DNA from: Limimaricola sp. G21655-S1
GTDB taxonomy: Bacteria > Pseudomonadota > Alphaproteobacteria > Rhodobacterales > Rhodobacteraceae
Direction: 5' to 3'
Length of the DNA: 43,169 nucleotides
Assembly (NCBI RefSeq): GCF_027213785.1
Contig: NZ_JAPWGO010000022.1
Location: 1-43,169, forward strand
Below, piece after piece: positions 1 to 11,700 of the stretch (positions are counted from its first letter, which is position 1; each line of letters opens with the position of its first letter). A program made the position numbers and the translations under genes. Below the pieces are notes generated by a model that saw only the letters and a program-made list of their open reading frames with translations, ran no database searches and was not told the origin of the DNA.

Positions 1-77
1 AGAAAGCATCGTGCCCGTCGACCGGAGGCCGACCATGCACTAACAATTAACCTGGAGCACTCAGACGGGGCAGCTCA
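1..77 (+). mobile_element. Probable terminal end of an IS3-family insertion sequence (rest lies left of window)
   Basis: The homology of the neighbouring integrase stops abruptly at position 78. The sequence to the left, read on the - strand from 77, begins TGAGCTGCCCCGTCTGAG. That resembles, from memory, the termini of an IS3 subgroup common in Rhodobacteraceae. A short + frame (2-43) ends in TAA about 34 nt before the proposed end, where an IS3 orfB would normally stop. The IS body is outside the window, so the identification is inference from the junction and end pattern only. Confidence 0.35.
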
Positions 78-1893
78 CATGCAGGTCGCGACGCTCGTTA
101 TAAACTTTCCGGGTCGTGCGGTAGTAGTTGAAGTTCTTCGTGAAGTTCGAGGTGAAAGTCAGCCGGCTGGACTTCGACCGGCTCACCTTGTCGAAGATAC
201 GCTCTTTGCCAAGGCTGCGTTGGCGCTGCACGAGCTCGAGGAAGCCGAGTTCGATCAGCTGGCTGTGGATGGGGATCATTCGGCGGGCATTATCGCTCTT
301 GAGCGATTGGCCCGTTCCACGCTCAATGTCGAAGAAGTGGATGCCGTCGTCGCGCCGGATGTTCTTCGGCTTCAGCTGCAGGATCTCCTCGCTGCGCAGG
401 CCATGTAGGCGCGCGATCAACGGCACCCAGAACACATGGTCGTTGATCTGGGTCTTCTCCGAGCTCCACTTCTCCGTTTTCAGAAGGGCAGCGAAGTCGC
501 TGCTGCTCCAAAGCTGGCGCGACGTCGTGGGGAGAGATTTGCGCATGTCCTCGATCATGGCTTCGCCGACGACATAGGGCTTGAACGGGTTATGCGACAG
601 CAGCCCTTTGCTCACAGCGTGATCCAGGGGAGCCGACAGGTATTTCTGGTGGCGCTGGAACGTGCGCGGCGAGATGCGGGCGATCCTGGCCTTGCGAAGG
701 AGCTCCTCCTTCACATCGCCATCGAGACCTTGCTGAGCGATCTGCTTCTCGGCGGCGGCGATCTGCGCCTGCTCCTTCTTGTCCTGGAGCTCGATGAACT
801 CGAGACAGGTCAGCTCCCGCAGCCTGCTGGACCGGCCGTGATTGTTGGGAAGCCGAAGCAGGGTGTCGTTGAACCGGGTCCAGACCTCGCCGCCAGCTTG
901 CGAAATGCGTGTGTCGCCCAGGATGTCCGCGATCAGCTTGCGGGTGGAGCGGATGGTGTCAGCATCCTTCATGAACCGCTTGGCCTTGCCGGCATCTTCG
1001 AAGGTGTAGGCGCCGCCGACCCGCACACCACGCGACATCTCGTCGAACCACTCGTCCCAGAGATCCAGAAGGCTGGGGTCTGTCCCCTTCAGGCAACGCG
1101 CCGGCGCGCCATGGCTCGCATCGACCGAGACCGACAGCCCCTCCCGCTGGTGAAACGGCGTCGGGGCTGCGGACAGGGCCGCCGTCGGGGCGGAGGTTGC
1201 CGCCTCGACGTCTGCGGCCTCGGTCTTCGTTTCCTGTGGTTCGGCCTGAATGATGGGCTGCGCCGAGGCTTCATGTGGGACGGGGGGGGCGGAGATCGTC
1301 TCGGAAGAGAGTGCAGGAGTGGCCGACTGGCCGAGTGCGGCAGAGAGATAGGGCTGGGGCTCGGAGAAATGCCCCCTGGCGCGGCGCTCCTTCTCCTCGC
1401 TGATCTCGATCATGAGGCGGACCATCTTGTCGGCCAGGATGGCGAAATCATCTTCGCTCTCATCGAGGGTGAGGCCCAAGCGGGCCGCGACGTCACGGAT
1501 CGGGGTCAGGGCAGGGGTGGTGTCGCACAGGAAGATGGCGTCGCGCAGAGAGGCGCGCGCCGCTCCCTCGAGGGACATCGCCACTTCAGCGGCCTGCCTG
1601 GTGCGCGGACCGGTCAGGGCGCGCAGGCGGTCGGCGGCCTCGATCTCGATCCGGGCGTAGGTGACCAGGATGTTCGTCATGATCTCTGGCGACACGTGCG
1701 ACTCCGCGTTGAAGCAGAGATCGCTGACGGCGGTCAGTCGCCAGGCGAGCTCTGCGGCATCGCGGGGGACGTGAGTCCGCAGCGGGAAGCAGAAAAAATC
1801 AGGTTTGAATCGATTTTTTTCACGCGCCGGCACGCGCCGCCGCCAGTAGTAGCCGGTGGTTCTGAGCTCGAGATGGGGTTGGGCATTTGCCAC
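61..1893 (-). pseudogene. Tyrosine integrase of the left element, C-terminally truncated
   Basis: This is a 610-residue remnant of a tyrosine integrase clearly related to the intact one at 35615-37693. Both share an N-terminal WRRR arm-type region (HLELRTTGYYWRRR here), a Pro/Ala-rich linker, the core box I arginine (GLRSEEILQL) and a GQSLKS/RRMIPIH stretch. The copy ends in RRDLH followed by an unrelated VSCPV and a stop. The intact relative continues with the HxxR box, the second histidine and the nucleophilic tyrosine, so this protein should be inactive. I chose GTG at 1893 because GGAGG lies 7-8 nt upstream; a TTG at 1971 falls inside a terminator hairpin. It reads away from the att core at 2035-2053, as the intact integrase does from its core. 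The break coincides with a probable IS end. Confidence 0.85.
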
Positions 1894-1940
1894 GATCGGG
1901 CCTCCTCGGGTTGGAGGCGCCACGCGGCAGGATCGGGGTC

Positions 1941-1964
1941 TGTGCAACGCTTTGTGCAAAGCGG
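1941..1964. repeat. 12-nt tandem arm-type repeats of the left integrase
   Basis: Two units starting TGTGCAA sit exactly 12 nt apart (1941 and 1953), just upstream of the truncated integrase start. They match in spacing, but not in exact sequence (TGTGCAA against TGTGCCA), the repeats next to the intact integrase at 37706-37729. I infer that they are arm-type binding sites of this integrase. Confidence 0.5.
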
Positions 1965-1970
1965 AATGCA

Positions 1971-2005
1971 AAATCCCCGGGCCTCTGACCGAGACCCGGG
2001 GATTT
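1971..2005. terminator. Bidirectional rho-independent terminator between att core and integrase
   Basis: A perfect 11-bp stem (AAATCCCCGGG, 1971-1981, pairs with 1995-2005) encloses a 13-nt loop that itself has a CTC/GAG pairing. Runs of T follow on the + strand (2003-2007) and a shorter run on the - strand. It lies 30 nt from the att core, matching the position of the hairpin at the other end of the island. Confidence 0.75.
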
Positions 2006-2034
2006 TTGTAGCAACTTCAGCGCAGTGCTGGAAG

Positions 2035-2053
2035 TTTGGCTCCGGCGGTAGGG
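2035..2053. repeat. Distal attachment site core (19-bp copy of the tRNA-Asn 3' end)
   Basis: TTTGGCTCCGGCGGTAGGG here is identical to 37809-37827, the 3' end (CCA, acceptor stem and part of the T arm) of the tRNA-Asn gene. It is followed after 2 nt by CGGAGCC (2056-2062), the inverted complement of GGCTCCG (2038-2044). This is the arrangement of core-type integrase sites flanking a short overlap. Beyond it, CTAAGCTACTG (2069-2079) is the inverted complement of CAGTAGCTTAG at 37793-37803, on the island side of the other core. Confidence 0.85.
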
Positions 2054-2484
2054 GGCGGAGCCGTAAAGCTAAGCTACTGAGTCTAAGGCGCTTTTCCGGA
2101 GCGACTCCTGTCCGACTCCGCAATGTGCCAGCGACTGTGCCGCAACATGTGCCAGCGCGCAAGCGAGAGCTTTCCCCATGGAGTGATAAGGTCGGGCAGG
2201 GCGAAAACTCGGGGCCCGGTCGATGCGCGCTTGCGTCCTGTGCGCGAGGTACATCTTAGATCCGAATTGATCAGCTGACTTTGAGCCCCACCACCTCGTC
2301 CGCGAACCGTTTCCACGAGATCTCCACAGTTCGACCTTGAGCCGGTCAGTATCTTCGTCACGGATACGCGCTCGGGGCGCGCCAATCGTATTGCGCACCA
2401 TTATGGCGATCTCAGCTGTGCCAGAATGACTTGCGGTTGAGAGGCCTGGTTGGCAGAGTGCCGCTCGGGGCGGAGAGATATTTC
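2054..2484. other. Non-coding island end: arm sites and druHE leader
   Basis: No convincing gene is seen. The left part holds the core-flanking inverted motif (2069-2079) and the TGTGCC arm repeats (2124-2159). The right part (about 2160-2470) presumably carries the promoter of druH-druE, but I could not assign -35/-10 boxes with confidence. Short open frames on the - strand (such as 2083-2385) have arginine-rich, low-information translations and no good start signals. Confidence 0.6.
2124..2159. repeat. Three 12-nt tandem repeats, distal integrase arm sites
   Basis: TGTGCCAGCGAC, TGTGCCGCAACA and TGTGCCAGCGCG follow one another with a strict 12-nt period. The same TGTGCC motif with the same period recurs at 37706-37729 next to the intact integrase and at a comparable distance (70-80 nt) inside the att core. 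This supports both repeats as arm-type sites of one integrase, placed at the two ends of one element. Confidence 0.7.
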
Positions 2485-5400
2485 ATGCGTGACGAATTTT
2501 TTTCGGGCAAACAGAGCGGAAACACGAGCGGTCAACCACTCCATTCGTATCGGATCTCCGAACGGGAGTTCGACGAGCTGGAGATCGAGGTTAAGAATCT
2601 GATAGGCGCGCGGCGATACAAATCCGCCGCTAAGCCTTTCGTTCTCTGGGCTTCGGAGAAATACAGGCTCGATTTCGAGGGTGGCGGTTTCAGCTGGTCT
2701 TTTTTGACCGATCCCCTGCGATGCTCCCTCAGTCAGGATGAGCTGAGGGAAATGACCGAAATCGGGCTGAAAGAATTTGGCCGTCTTCCTAAACGCACCC
2801 CGGACGGAGCAACCCAGTATCTGCGGACCATCGCCGCCGAAGGCGGGATACCGGTTCGTCTGCTGAGCGCGCGCGGGGGGTATCGAGCAGCCATCGTGGG
2901 TCTGGTGGCCGATCTGGAACGAATGGGGCTTGCATGCCCCGAGGCACTGGCGATGAGCTTCGCGGCCAAACGCACCGCCCGCTTGCCGCTGGGGTACCGT
3001 ACCGAAGAGTATCGAAGACTTTTCGTTTCCTTTGCTCGCGAAGTGCTCGAGTTGCGGGCCATGGCCCCGACGAGTCTTGCACCACATGAGGTAGAGGCCT
3101 GGCTGGATCGGGAGCGCCCTGAATGGCGCGACAACCTGTCTTTGCGACTTGATGGAGAGGCAGCGGCCAGCTTGCTATCCGAGGCCGTCGCCGCCACGCG
3201 CCGTTCCGGTGCCGTGACTGACCCTCTCCGACGACTTCTTGCTCGTTCCTCCGATGGTCGGTGGTCTGGCTGGATCGAGGTGGAGGACGAAGCCACGATC
3301 GCGGCCGAGCTCTTGCAACATGTGGTCGGCGATCGGACACGTTTGCGTCTCGGCCCCACTGGAGAGTTGGCGACGGTGGTTCCCGATCTCATGCTGGCCT
3401 TGGATCGCGATGCTGCGAGCGGGTCCTGGGGATGTCGCCGGATTAGCGCAAGACGAACGGCACGTTTTCGGTTCGACCTGGAGCGAGCGGCCAGCTTCGT
3501 GGCGATGGCCGATGGCCGATACTTATCGCACGTTGACCTCCCAGGGGCGGCGGCCGTCGAGCCTTCGGCCGGGTTGTCTCTCTGGCTTCTGTCAGAAATG
3601 GGTGAAAGCGGGCCGCGAGAACTCGAATACGCCGGGTCCTCGTCGCTTACCACGATTGACCCTCATGTCTGGGTTGTCCTGCCAGAGCAGTTTGAGCCGG
3701 ACTGCACCGGTGACCTGACAGCCAGTCATGAGGCGGATCTGCCAAAGGGAAAGCTCTGGCGCTTAACGGGGAAGGGCCGCATGTCCATCCCGGACTGGAG
3801 CGTTGCGGTCGCAACCGATGCCGATCGCTCAGATCAGGAAGAGATTTTGTCCGTTGGTTCGCTCGAGTACAAAATACTCGATGGTCGAGGTGCCCCGGTG
3901 CATCGGGGCGTGCCAGGAGTGCTTTACCGCCAAGCTGGTCGACCATTTCGCAACCTTCTCTCGAAGGAAATTCGCTACCGCAGTGCGACAAGCAAGCTGT
4001 GGAAGAATACCTGCCAAGACGACGAAGTACTTGGTCCACTCACGATTGCCAGGTGGGACGAGAAGGGGATCGGCGCACGACTGACTGTCAGCGTCGTGCC
4101 TCAATCTCTTTCAATCCGAGAAAGCAGCACTCCTGGTCATCAGCGCGTGGTTCTATTCGAAGGGCTCCCTCCTGGCTGGACGCTTAGGATTGCTGAAGGG
4201 GCGCCGTTCGTTAGCGACATGCAGGGCGTTGCCCGCGTAGAGCTCCCATTGAACGCACACACCAAGGGTCATCTTCCTTTGACCATCGCTGGACCGAAGG
4301 GCACGCCTATCCTGAGCTGGACCCTATCATTGCCACGATCACGATCCGCGTTTGTCACGTCGGCTGGCGACCTGTTGCTCGGCGATCGAATGATAACGGT
4401 ACATGATCTTCGCTCTTGGCGGATCGTACCAAGTAGCGCGGGCCATACTCACCTTCGCATCCGTCTCGCCGGTGGCACTCAGGAATATGCCCCGACGATT
4501 ACTATCCCGGTGGCGGGCGACGTGGCTCTTTCGAGTTTCCGGGCGCTCTTGGAGGAGGTTCTTGCGCTCGGAGGACCGGATTCCGAAATTCGTCTCCGGG
4601 CCTTGAGCGGTCTGGACCAATCTCCAAGGTTGATCCTGCGCCGACATCTTGGCGAAACCGTTCTCGAGGGCGACACGGTGTCCGTTCTGAGCGAGCGGGG
4701 CGCCGAGTTGGCATCTAATCTACAGCTTTCAACGGTGGATATGGAGGACCCGGAGCGTGTTGTTCAGGTGGAGGCGAATGGCCTCTCGCGACTTGGGCAA
4801 GGTAGATGGTTCCTGATGCCGGAACTGGACGGGCATCCCCTGAGACCGCCGCGGCCGTATGTCGTGGCGGACGCAGACGAAACAGCAGGTCTTGATGTCG
4901 AGAAAATTCGGACGACACGCGAGCAACGCGTAGCTGAATTTGCTCGTAATCTCCGAGAGGAGAAGGGCGAAGCCACAATCAGAAAAATGGTTGGCCTGAT
5001 CGGTGTACTTCTTGATCATGGTGCCACGCCCGGTGCTCTGGACCAGGTTCTCGCGCTGACAAAGGTGCCTTCGGTGGCAGTTCGATTGCTGTTGCAGGCC
5101 GCGTCAGAAGACCTTTCTGACCTTCTGGCTCTCGATGTGCATGGGGGCCCCAACTGGATATTCATCCCACCTCAAGACTGGGGGACGGCTCTCGCTTCGG
5201 AAGCCGCGGCTCTTCGTGCGACCTTGTCCAGCATAGCCGCACTGGCCGACAACGCCGACAACCTGGTGCGCCAGCAGCTTTCTGGACGGATCAAGGAACT
5301 CCTCGTTCTAAGGCCAGAGCTTTGCGCCCACATGGCGCTTGGCCTTCTCGAGACCGGCCTCGCAGGCCCAGCTGAACTCCCGAAATGGGCCGGTACGCTC

Positions 5401-5718
5401 CCGTCTTGCATCGGCAACCCAGAAAGAGCGCTTCTATCGCACGCGAATTCAGCGGCGCAGCGGCATGTCGGCCAAGTAGAGGCGCTGCGTGATATCCGCG
5501 CAAAGGTCGTCCCATCAGGGCTTGAGCAGTTCCATGACGATATACGCGGTCTAATCGACGCACCGCTCTTTGTGGCGGAAATCGCCTTTGGAATAAGACC
5601 ACCCCCGACCAAGCGTCAGAGAATTCAGATCGTGCAGGCCATACAAACCGATCCCGGGGCATTTGAGCAGTCTTTGCCGGCGGCTGTTGCGTGGCACTAC
5701 TCCCGACAAAAGACGTAA
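2485..5718 (+). CDS. druH: DruH-like protein, Druantia type III (STY4851/ECs_5259-like)
   Basis: This is a 1077-residue protein without a recognisable enzymatic motif. Its size, its position directly before a roughly 2000-residue DUF1998 helicase, and N-terminal segments such as AAKPFVLWASEKYR and EGGIPVRLLSARGGYRAAI fit the large partner protein of Druantia type III (DruH; related to E. coli YjiT). I chose ATG at 2485 because GGAGAG lies 8 nt upstream; a TTG at 2431 would add 18 residues without a ribosome site. The stop is 13 nt before the druE start, so the two genes are probably co-transcribed. DruH is required with DruE for protection in characterised systems; its biochemical role is not known to me. 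Family assignment rests on architecture plus remembered similarity and needs an HMM search. Confidence 0.75.
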   Translation: MRDEFFSGKQSGNTSGQPLHSYRISEREFDELEIEVKNLIGARRYKSAAKPFVLWASEKYRLDFEGGGFSWSFLTDPLRCSLSQDELREMTEIGLKEFGRLPKRTPDGATQYLRTIAAEGGIPVRLLSARGGYRAAIVGLVADLERMGLACPEALAMSFAAKRTARLPLGYRTEEYRRLFVSFAREVLELRAMAPTSLAPHEVEAWLDRERPEWRDNLSLRLDGEAAASLLSEAVAATRRSGAVTDPLRRLLARSSDGRWSGWIEVEDEATIAAELLQHVVGDRTRLRLGPTGELATVVPDLMLALDRDAASGSWGCRRISARRTARFRFDLERAASFVAMADGRYLSHVDLPGAAAVEPSAGLSLWLLSEMGESGPRELEYAGSSSLTTIDPHVWVVLPEQFEPDCTGDLTASHEADLPKGKLWRLTGKGRMSIPDWSVAVATDADRSDQEEILSVGSLEYKILDGRGAPVHRGVPGVLYRQAGRPFRNLLSKEIRYRSATSKLWKNTCQDDEVLGPLTIARWDEKGIGARLTVSVVPQSLSIRESSTPGHQRVVLFEGLPPGWTLRIAEGAPFVSDMQGVARVELPLNAHTKGHLPLTIAGPKGTPILSWTLSLPRSRSAFVTSAGDLLLGDRMITVHDLRSWRIVPSSAGHTHLRIRLAGGTQEYAPTITIPVAGDVALSSFRALLEEVLALGGPDSEIRLRALSGLDQSPRLILRRHLGETVLEGDTVSVLSERGAELASNLQLSTVDMEDPERVVQVEANGLSRLGQGRWFLMPELDGHPLRPPRPYVVADADETAGLDVEKIRTTREQRVAEFARNLREEKGEATIRKMVGLIGVLLDHGATPGALDQVLALTKVPSVAVRLLLQAASEDLSDLLALDVHGGPNWIFIPPQDWGTALASEAAALRATLSSIAALADNADNLVRQQLSGRIKELLVLRPELCAHMALGLLETGLAGPAELPKWAGTLPSCIGNPERALLSHANSAAQRHVGQVEALRDIRAKVVPSGLEQFHDDIRGLIDAPLFVAEIAFGIRPPPTKRQRIQIVQAIQTDPGAFEQSLPAAVAWHYSRQKT

Positions 5719-5731
5719 GAAGGACGAACGA

Positions 5732-8700
5732 GTGAGAGACCACGTATCGCGGCTGAGCTCAGGCTATGAAGAAATTCTGACGCGCATTAACGACCGTGCT
5801 GCTGATGCAGTTCTGGGCAAAGGGCGTGTTCAGTCGACGGCATTGCGCTCAGCGGTCGCTCGGAGGCTTCGGGCCGGTGCCGGCAGTTCTGACGCTTTTC
5901 TTGCAGATCCCGTATTTGAGGCTGCGCGAAACTGGAAACGTGCAGATCGAACACTCGACGCGCTTTCTGGCACAATGCTCGAAGAGGACCTCGTTGCTGC
6001 ACTGGATCAGGAAGGTCCGCGCCGGTGGCCGCGACGCGGGCCCGATACCGAGCCCTATGTCCATCAATTGAAGGCTTGGGAAGCCGCGGCAAACCATCGC
6101 AGCTTCATAGTCACCAGTGGCACCGGTTCGGGTAAGACCGAGTGCTTCATGGTTCCAATGTTGAACGACCTGCTCCGGCGCGCCGCGGGACGGCGCAGAC
6201 AGGGCGTTCAGGCAATCGTGCTCTATCCGCTGAACGCCCTGATCGACAGCCAGAAAGAGCGGCTCAGCGCCTGGATCGATCCACTTTCCGATCGGCTGAC
6301 CTATTCGCTCTACAATCGCCATCTGCCTGAGAGCCTTCCAGCGTCCAGCCGGCGTCAGGGGGCAGAAATCCGCGATCGAAAAACGCTTCGCGCTGACCCA
6401 GCATCGGTTTTGGTGACCAACGTCACCATGCTGGAATACATGCTTATGCGAGCGCAGGACCGGCCCCTTTTGGAGAAGTCGCAGGGCACGCTGCGTTGGA
6501 TCATCCTCGACGAAGCCCACAGTTATGTCGGAGCTCAAGCGGCAGAGATGGCCCTGCTTCTCAGACGCGTCCGGGACGCGTTTGGCGTCCGACCGGAAGA
6601 TGTTCGGCTGGCGGCTACCTCCGCGACCATCGGAGAGGGGTCTGAAACTCGGGAGGCGCTGGCCTCATTCCTCGCCGATCTGGCTGGTCTCTCGCCCAAC
6701 CAGGTTGAAGTCATCGAAGGCGAAGAAGTCGAAGCGGTATTACCTGCAATCCAAACTGACGCCGTGATCGATCCTGACGGCCTAAGTCAGACCGAACACG
6801 ATTTGTGGTCAGAGTTAGCCTCCAACGCTCGTGTCCAAAGCGTTCGATCGAAGATGCGAGATGGTGGCATCTCGTTGCGGCAGTGTAGCGAGACGCTGGG
6901 CTACGACCGTCTGTCTTCCGGTACCACCGAGCGTACGTTGCGCGTGCTCGAGGCGGCAGCTCAGGCACGAGATTCTAAGACGGGGGTCGCGTTGGCTCCC
7001 TGGCGGCTGCATGTCTTTCATCGCGCGCAGGGGGGAATGTGGGCCTGCGTCGATCCAGAGTGCACCTCGCGGTCGCAAGAACTTCAGGAAGAAGGATCTG
7101 ACTGGGCGTTCGGTGAGGTTTACCTGAAAGAGCGCGAACAGTGCTCCTGCGGCGCGCAGGTGTTTGAGATCGGAGCGTGCGACGAATGCGGCACACCTTG
7201 GCTCTTGGCAGACATCCAACATCTCAGAGCCCAAGATTATCTGCGACCGGTCGCCGTCGACAACGCCGAGGACGAGTATATCCTTGATGTCGAGCCTGAT
7301 GAACACGTCGATGGGCCTCAGGCAGCTCACAGCAGTATTCGCGAACGTGTCGTAATTGGCCAATGCCGGGATGAAGTTCGAGAATTCCTTCGCCTGCGGG
7401 ACGGAGCTTTGTTTGAGCAGCCCGATCCTGAGGACAGGGTGATAGCTCTGCGGCTGGTGGATGAGAAAGAACGCGACTGCTGTGGGAAGGCGAGGCAGAA
7501 GGGCGTTATTGCTCGACCACAGCGATTTGGCGCACCATTCCTGATGGGCAACGCCATGCCCTTGCTCCTCGAAGCAACCAAGCCCAACCCAAGTTCAAGC
7601 CCGGTTCCCAGCCAGGGAAGACGACTGCTCAGCTTCACTGATAGCCGTCAGGGAACTGCCCGGTTTTCGGCAAAGCTCCAACAAGAGGCGGAGCGAACGT
7701 TAACGCGAGCCTGCATCTATCATTCGGTACAAAGGTCAGAAGGGGACCCAGAAAAGGCTGCCCAGCTGCGCAGTGTGATCGAAGCCCTGCGTCCAGTGGT
7801 GCAACTGAACCCAGCACTGAAAGTCACGCTTGTTGAGCAGGAAAGAGCATTGCGCGAAGCTGAAGGTGCGAGCAAGCCAGTGCCATGGGGTGAGATGGTC
7901 GAGCAGCTGGCTGCAAATCCGGAGCTTCAGAACTTCGCCCGACCGGTTTGGCGAGATCGTCCCGAGAAGGGTGAGAATGGATTGGCCGAGCATGCTTCTG
8001 CATTGGCGGAGCTGTTCTTGTATCGGGAGTTTTTCCGTCGGCCCCGTCTCCAGAACAACGCGGAGACTATGGGAATCGCACGGCTGATCTTTCCCAGACT
8101 TATCGAACACGCTCGACTAAAAGTACCAGCGCCGCTCAAAGAAGCCGAGCATGACGAAGGTGTTTGGGCCGACATCCTTCATGCTGCCATTGACGCTGTC
8201 TTCCGCACCAACTTGGCGACAAGGCTGCCTGAAGAGCCTGCCGATGTGAGACATTGGATCGCGCCGAGAAGCGCCTTGTCCGCAGTGCTGGAGCCTGGCA
8301 CGCCACCAGACGCTCCCACGACGGTAAAGAAACCCAGGGCCTTCCCGACTGCACTCGGCAATTCGAATCTCGTAAGCATGCTGTACCGCCTGACAGGTGG
8401 TTCTCGTGACAGCGCGACTGACGCGGAGAGGGTTGAAGCGGTCCTATCTGCCATTTGGACAGCACTAACTCAATCGAGGGTTCTTTGGGCCGCAGGCCCA
8501 GGGGCGTGGCGCCTGGACCTAACGAAATCAGAGATCGTCAAACTGGATCAGGCTTTCGAATGTCCGGTGACAAAGCGTCTTCTACCCTTTGCGCCTGGCG
8601 GGATATCGCTCAACGCTCCGGAGGCGTTGCAGACCGTCAGGCCAGTGGAGATGCCAGCTCTTCCTATCTCAGTTCCTCAAGGACCCACGTCGGTGCAGCG

Positions 8701-11700
8701 AGAGTCTCTCCGATCCTGGCTATTGCAAAGCCCCCAGATCCAGAAGCTGCGCCTCGCCGGACATTGGACCGACATCCATGATCGTGTGGCCGAGTTCTCA
8801 CCCTTCCTACGGGCTCAGGAGCATTCTGCGCAGATAGATCGGCAGAGCCTAAAAACATACGAAGATGCATTTCGAAGGGGCGAGATCAACGTCTTGAATT
8901 GCTCCACGACGATGGAAATGGGCGTGGATATACCGGACGTGGGACTCGTGGTGAATACCAACGTCCCCCCTGCGCCCGCGAATTATCGGCAGCGTATTGG
9001 TCGTGCAGGGCGCCGGGGGGAGCCATGGGCAATGGCATTTACATTCTGTAAGGACGTCCCCCTCGATCGCATGATTTTCGACGACCCAAGCCGCCTGTTG
9101 CGAGCGGAAGTGCAGGCCCCACGGGTCCGGTTGGATTCTGCTGTCTTGGTGCAACGGCATGTTAACGCTCTCCTCTTGGGGCTCTTCCTGCGCGAGGCAG
9201 GCGGTCTCAACGTGAAGACGAGTATCGGCATTTTTTTCGGCGCGCTGGACGATCCGAGCGACCCGTTCCAGTCCGGAAACGTAGCTGAAGATTTCATGTT
9301 GGCATTGAAGGGCGACTGGGCAGGTTCTGAAGCGGTACGTGATGCAATCCGCACGCTGGTGCGGGGGACTTGCCTCGAGGGACGAGATGGACTGGTCGCG
9401 CGCTGCGAAGAAGCCTTTGGTACGATGCGCGGCCGCTGGTGTGCCGAATACGAGCAACTGCTTGCTGCGCAAGCGGCATACCCGGATACTGAGCCTGCAC
9501 ATTGGCTTTATCGCAAGCGCGCGAAGCGGATGCGCGAAGAGTTCATGATGACAGAGCTGGCACGCCGTGGGTTTACACCGTCCTACGGCTTTCCGGTCGA
9601 TGTCGTGTCTTTCGATCACGCAGGCCGGGACAGCGCAGAAGCCGGGCCATCTCGTCCACTTGATATGGCGATCCGTGAGTTTTCGCCGGGCTGCGAGGTG
9701 GTGATTGATGGATTGGTTCACCGGTCAGATGGCATCTTGCCGACTTGGGGTAACCGTCATGATCCCAGTTCCATCGAGGATCTGCGAACGCTCTTCACTT
9801 GCCGCAAGTGCGGTGCCTTCGGTTCCACACGTCATGATATAAACGAATGCCCCCGTTGCCACTCGACCGTGAAACCAGAGGAACTCCTGCGTCCTTCCGG
9901 CTTCTTGGGAACGCGAAAGCCACATAGTGCTTATGAACAGCTGGCCTTCGTGCCGCCAGATCCTGCTCGGGTCTCCGCTGAGCCTGCGGACTGGATTTCG
10001 ATGCTCGATCCAGAAGTTGGACGCTTCCGCGCCTCTCGCGAAGGTAGGGTTTTGGTAACGGCTTCCGGAGCGGAACAGACAGGATACGCAATCTGCATAG
10101 CGTGTGGTCGGGCTGAAGCTGAGGGTAGCAGAGAGGATGATCGCCTACCGCAGGGGCTGAAGGATCACCTCCCGCTCCAGCGGCTCCGCGACAATCCGAG
10201 GCACGACGGCAGGTGCCCAGGGAATGACGAAGTATCCCGCAAGATCCGGCGCCGTGTCCGGCTGGGCGCCGAGGTAACGACCGATGTTTTCGAGCTTCAG
10301 TTTGACATGTTGCCTTGGACAGTCCCGGGCAAACAGCAGGCTCTCGCTATTGCAGCCGGGCTCAGGGAGGCCTTGGCTTCGCGTCTGGGGGTCGATGCGG
10401 AAACAATAGGCATTGCAGTCGCTCCAAGTATCCGGGCGGATGACTCACGGCGCACTTCGATATTCCTCTATGACAAAGCGGCGGGTGGCTCCGGCTTCGC
10501 GACCGCTGCGGACCAGAACCTCCCGGAACTGTTGACAACAGCTGCTGAGAGATTGGAGTGCCGCGCCGGTTGTGCCCATGGTTGCCCAGAATGCGTCTTG
10601 CGGCGAGATCTACAGTTCAGCGCGGAGGGGCTCGATCGCCTCGAGGGCCTTCGCGTTCTGCGGCAAGCAGTTCTGCCGCGTCTCGCGCTGCCACCGACTC
10701 TCAAGCTTTTCGGAGACGAGACGCGGGCGATTACGCGCCCCCTTGCGGAATGGTGTCTGCGGAAGGCAGCTTCGGGCCAACTCGAACGGATGAGTCTGTT
10801 TCTGACTGGCTCACCATCGACTTGGGACATCCTCGAATGGCCTGGAATGGCGGCACTTACCGAAGCGGATAAGTCGGGCGCGGCTTGCGCGGTCGTGGTC
10901 CGACAAGGGGACATTCCAGCGCTTGAGATGTCGCAGAAGCTCGACCTCGTGCGGCTCGCTGCACGAGCTTCCGCGCAGCTGCATGCAGTCAAGGAAATTC
11001 CGGAAGTCAACGGCCAACCGGTTATCGCGGAGGTGACGATCGACGGGCGTCATATAGCCATTGTTGCCAATGATAAAGGCGCAGCAGGGATCGACAGAGA
11101 TTGGGGGGCAACGGCCAATGGTCCGCTTTTGAGCGGAAAGAGCCCTGAAACTACACTTTCAGGCCCGATATCCCTTAATAGACTGGCGTCCTTCGGGGAA
11201 GGAAACTCCGCTCATCGTGATATAACCGGCGAGTTGGATGGTTCGGTTGGTCGCTTTGGCGCAGCTTTTTGGCAGATTGTAAGGTCATTGAGGCCTCAGG
11301 CTTTTGCAGGAAAAGAAGTCACAAAGGCTTCCTACAACGACAGGTACTTACGCAATCCGCTAACCACTCGCCTCCTGTTCGAGGTCTGGAAGCACCTGCC
11401 AAACAAGGCGCAAGGCGCCAAGCTCGAGATCGTGTCAGAGCAATCTGTTCCGGAGGGCAGGTCCGGATATTTCCTTCACCACAATTGGGAGACCGATCAG
11501 TTGAGGACTTCAGTTCTGAAACTGCTTGTGCCGGGGGCTGACGTTCGATTGGGCGCCAAATCGGATTGTGCTCACGCGCGTCGCATGACGTTGAGCTTCA
11601 ATGATGGGTCCGTCGCGACGGTCTTCCTTGATCAGGGCTTTGGCGCATGGCGCTCGTCTTCCGACCGCGCGATCCGGTTTGAACAGGGGAGTGCTCCTGA

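Noticed and set aside
2124-2159. Possible CRISPR-like array
   Set aside because: The units are 12 nt with no spacers, and the same motif is beside the integrase; integrase arm sites explain it better.
436-2259. 607-codon open frame on the + strand across the left integrase
   Set aside because: It is the antisense of the integrase remnant; its translation is Arg/Gly-rich without motifs, whereas the - strand has clear recombinase homology.
2733-3653. 306-codon - strand frame inside druH
   Set aside because: Serine/arginine-rich antisense translation with no motif; a shadow of the + strand gene.
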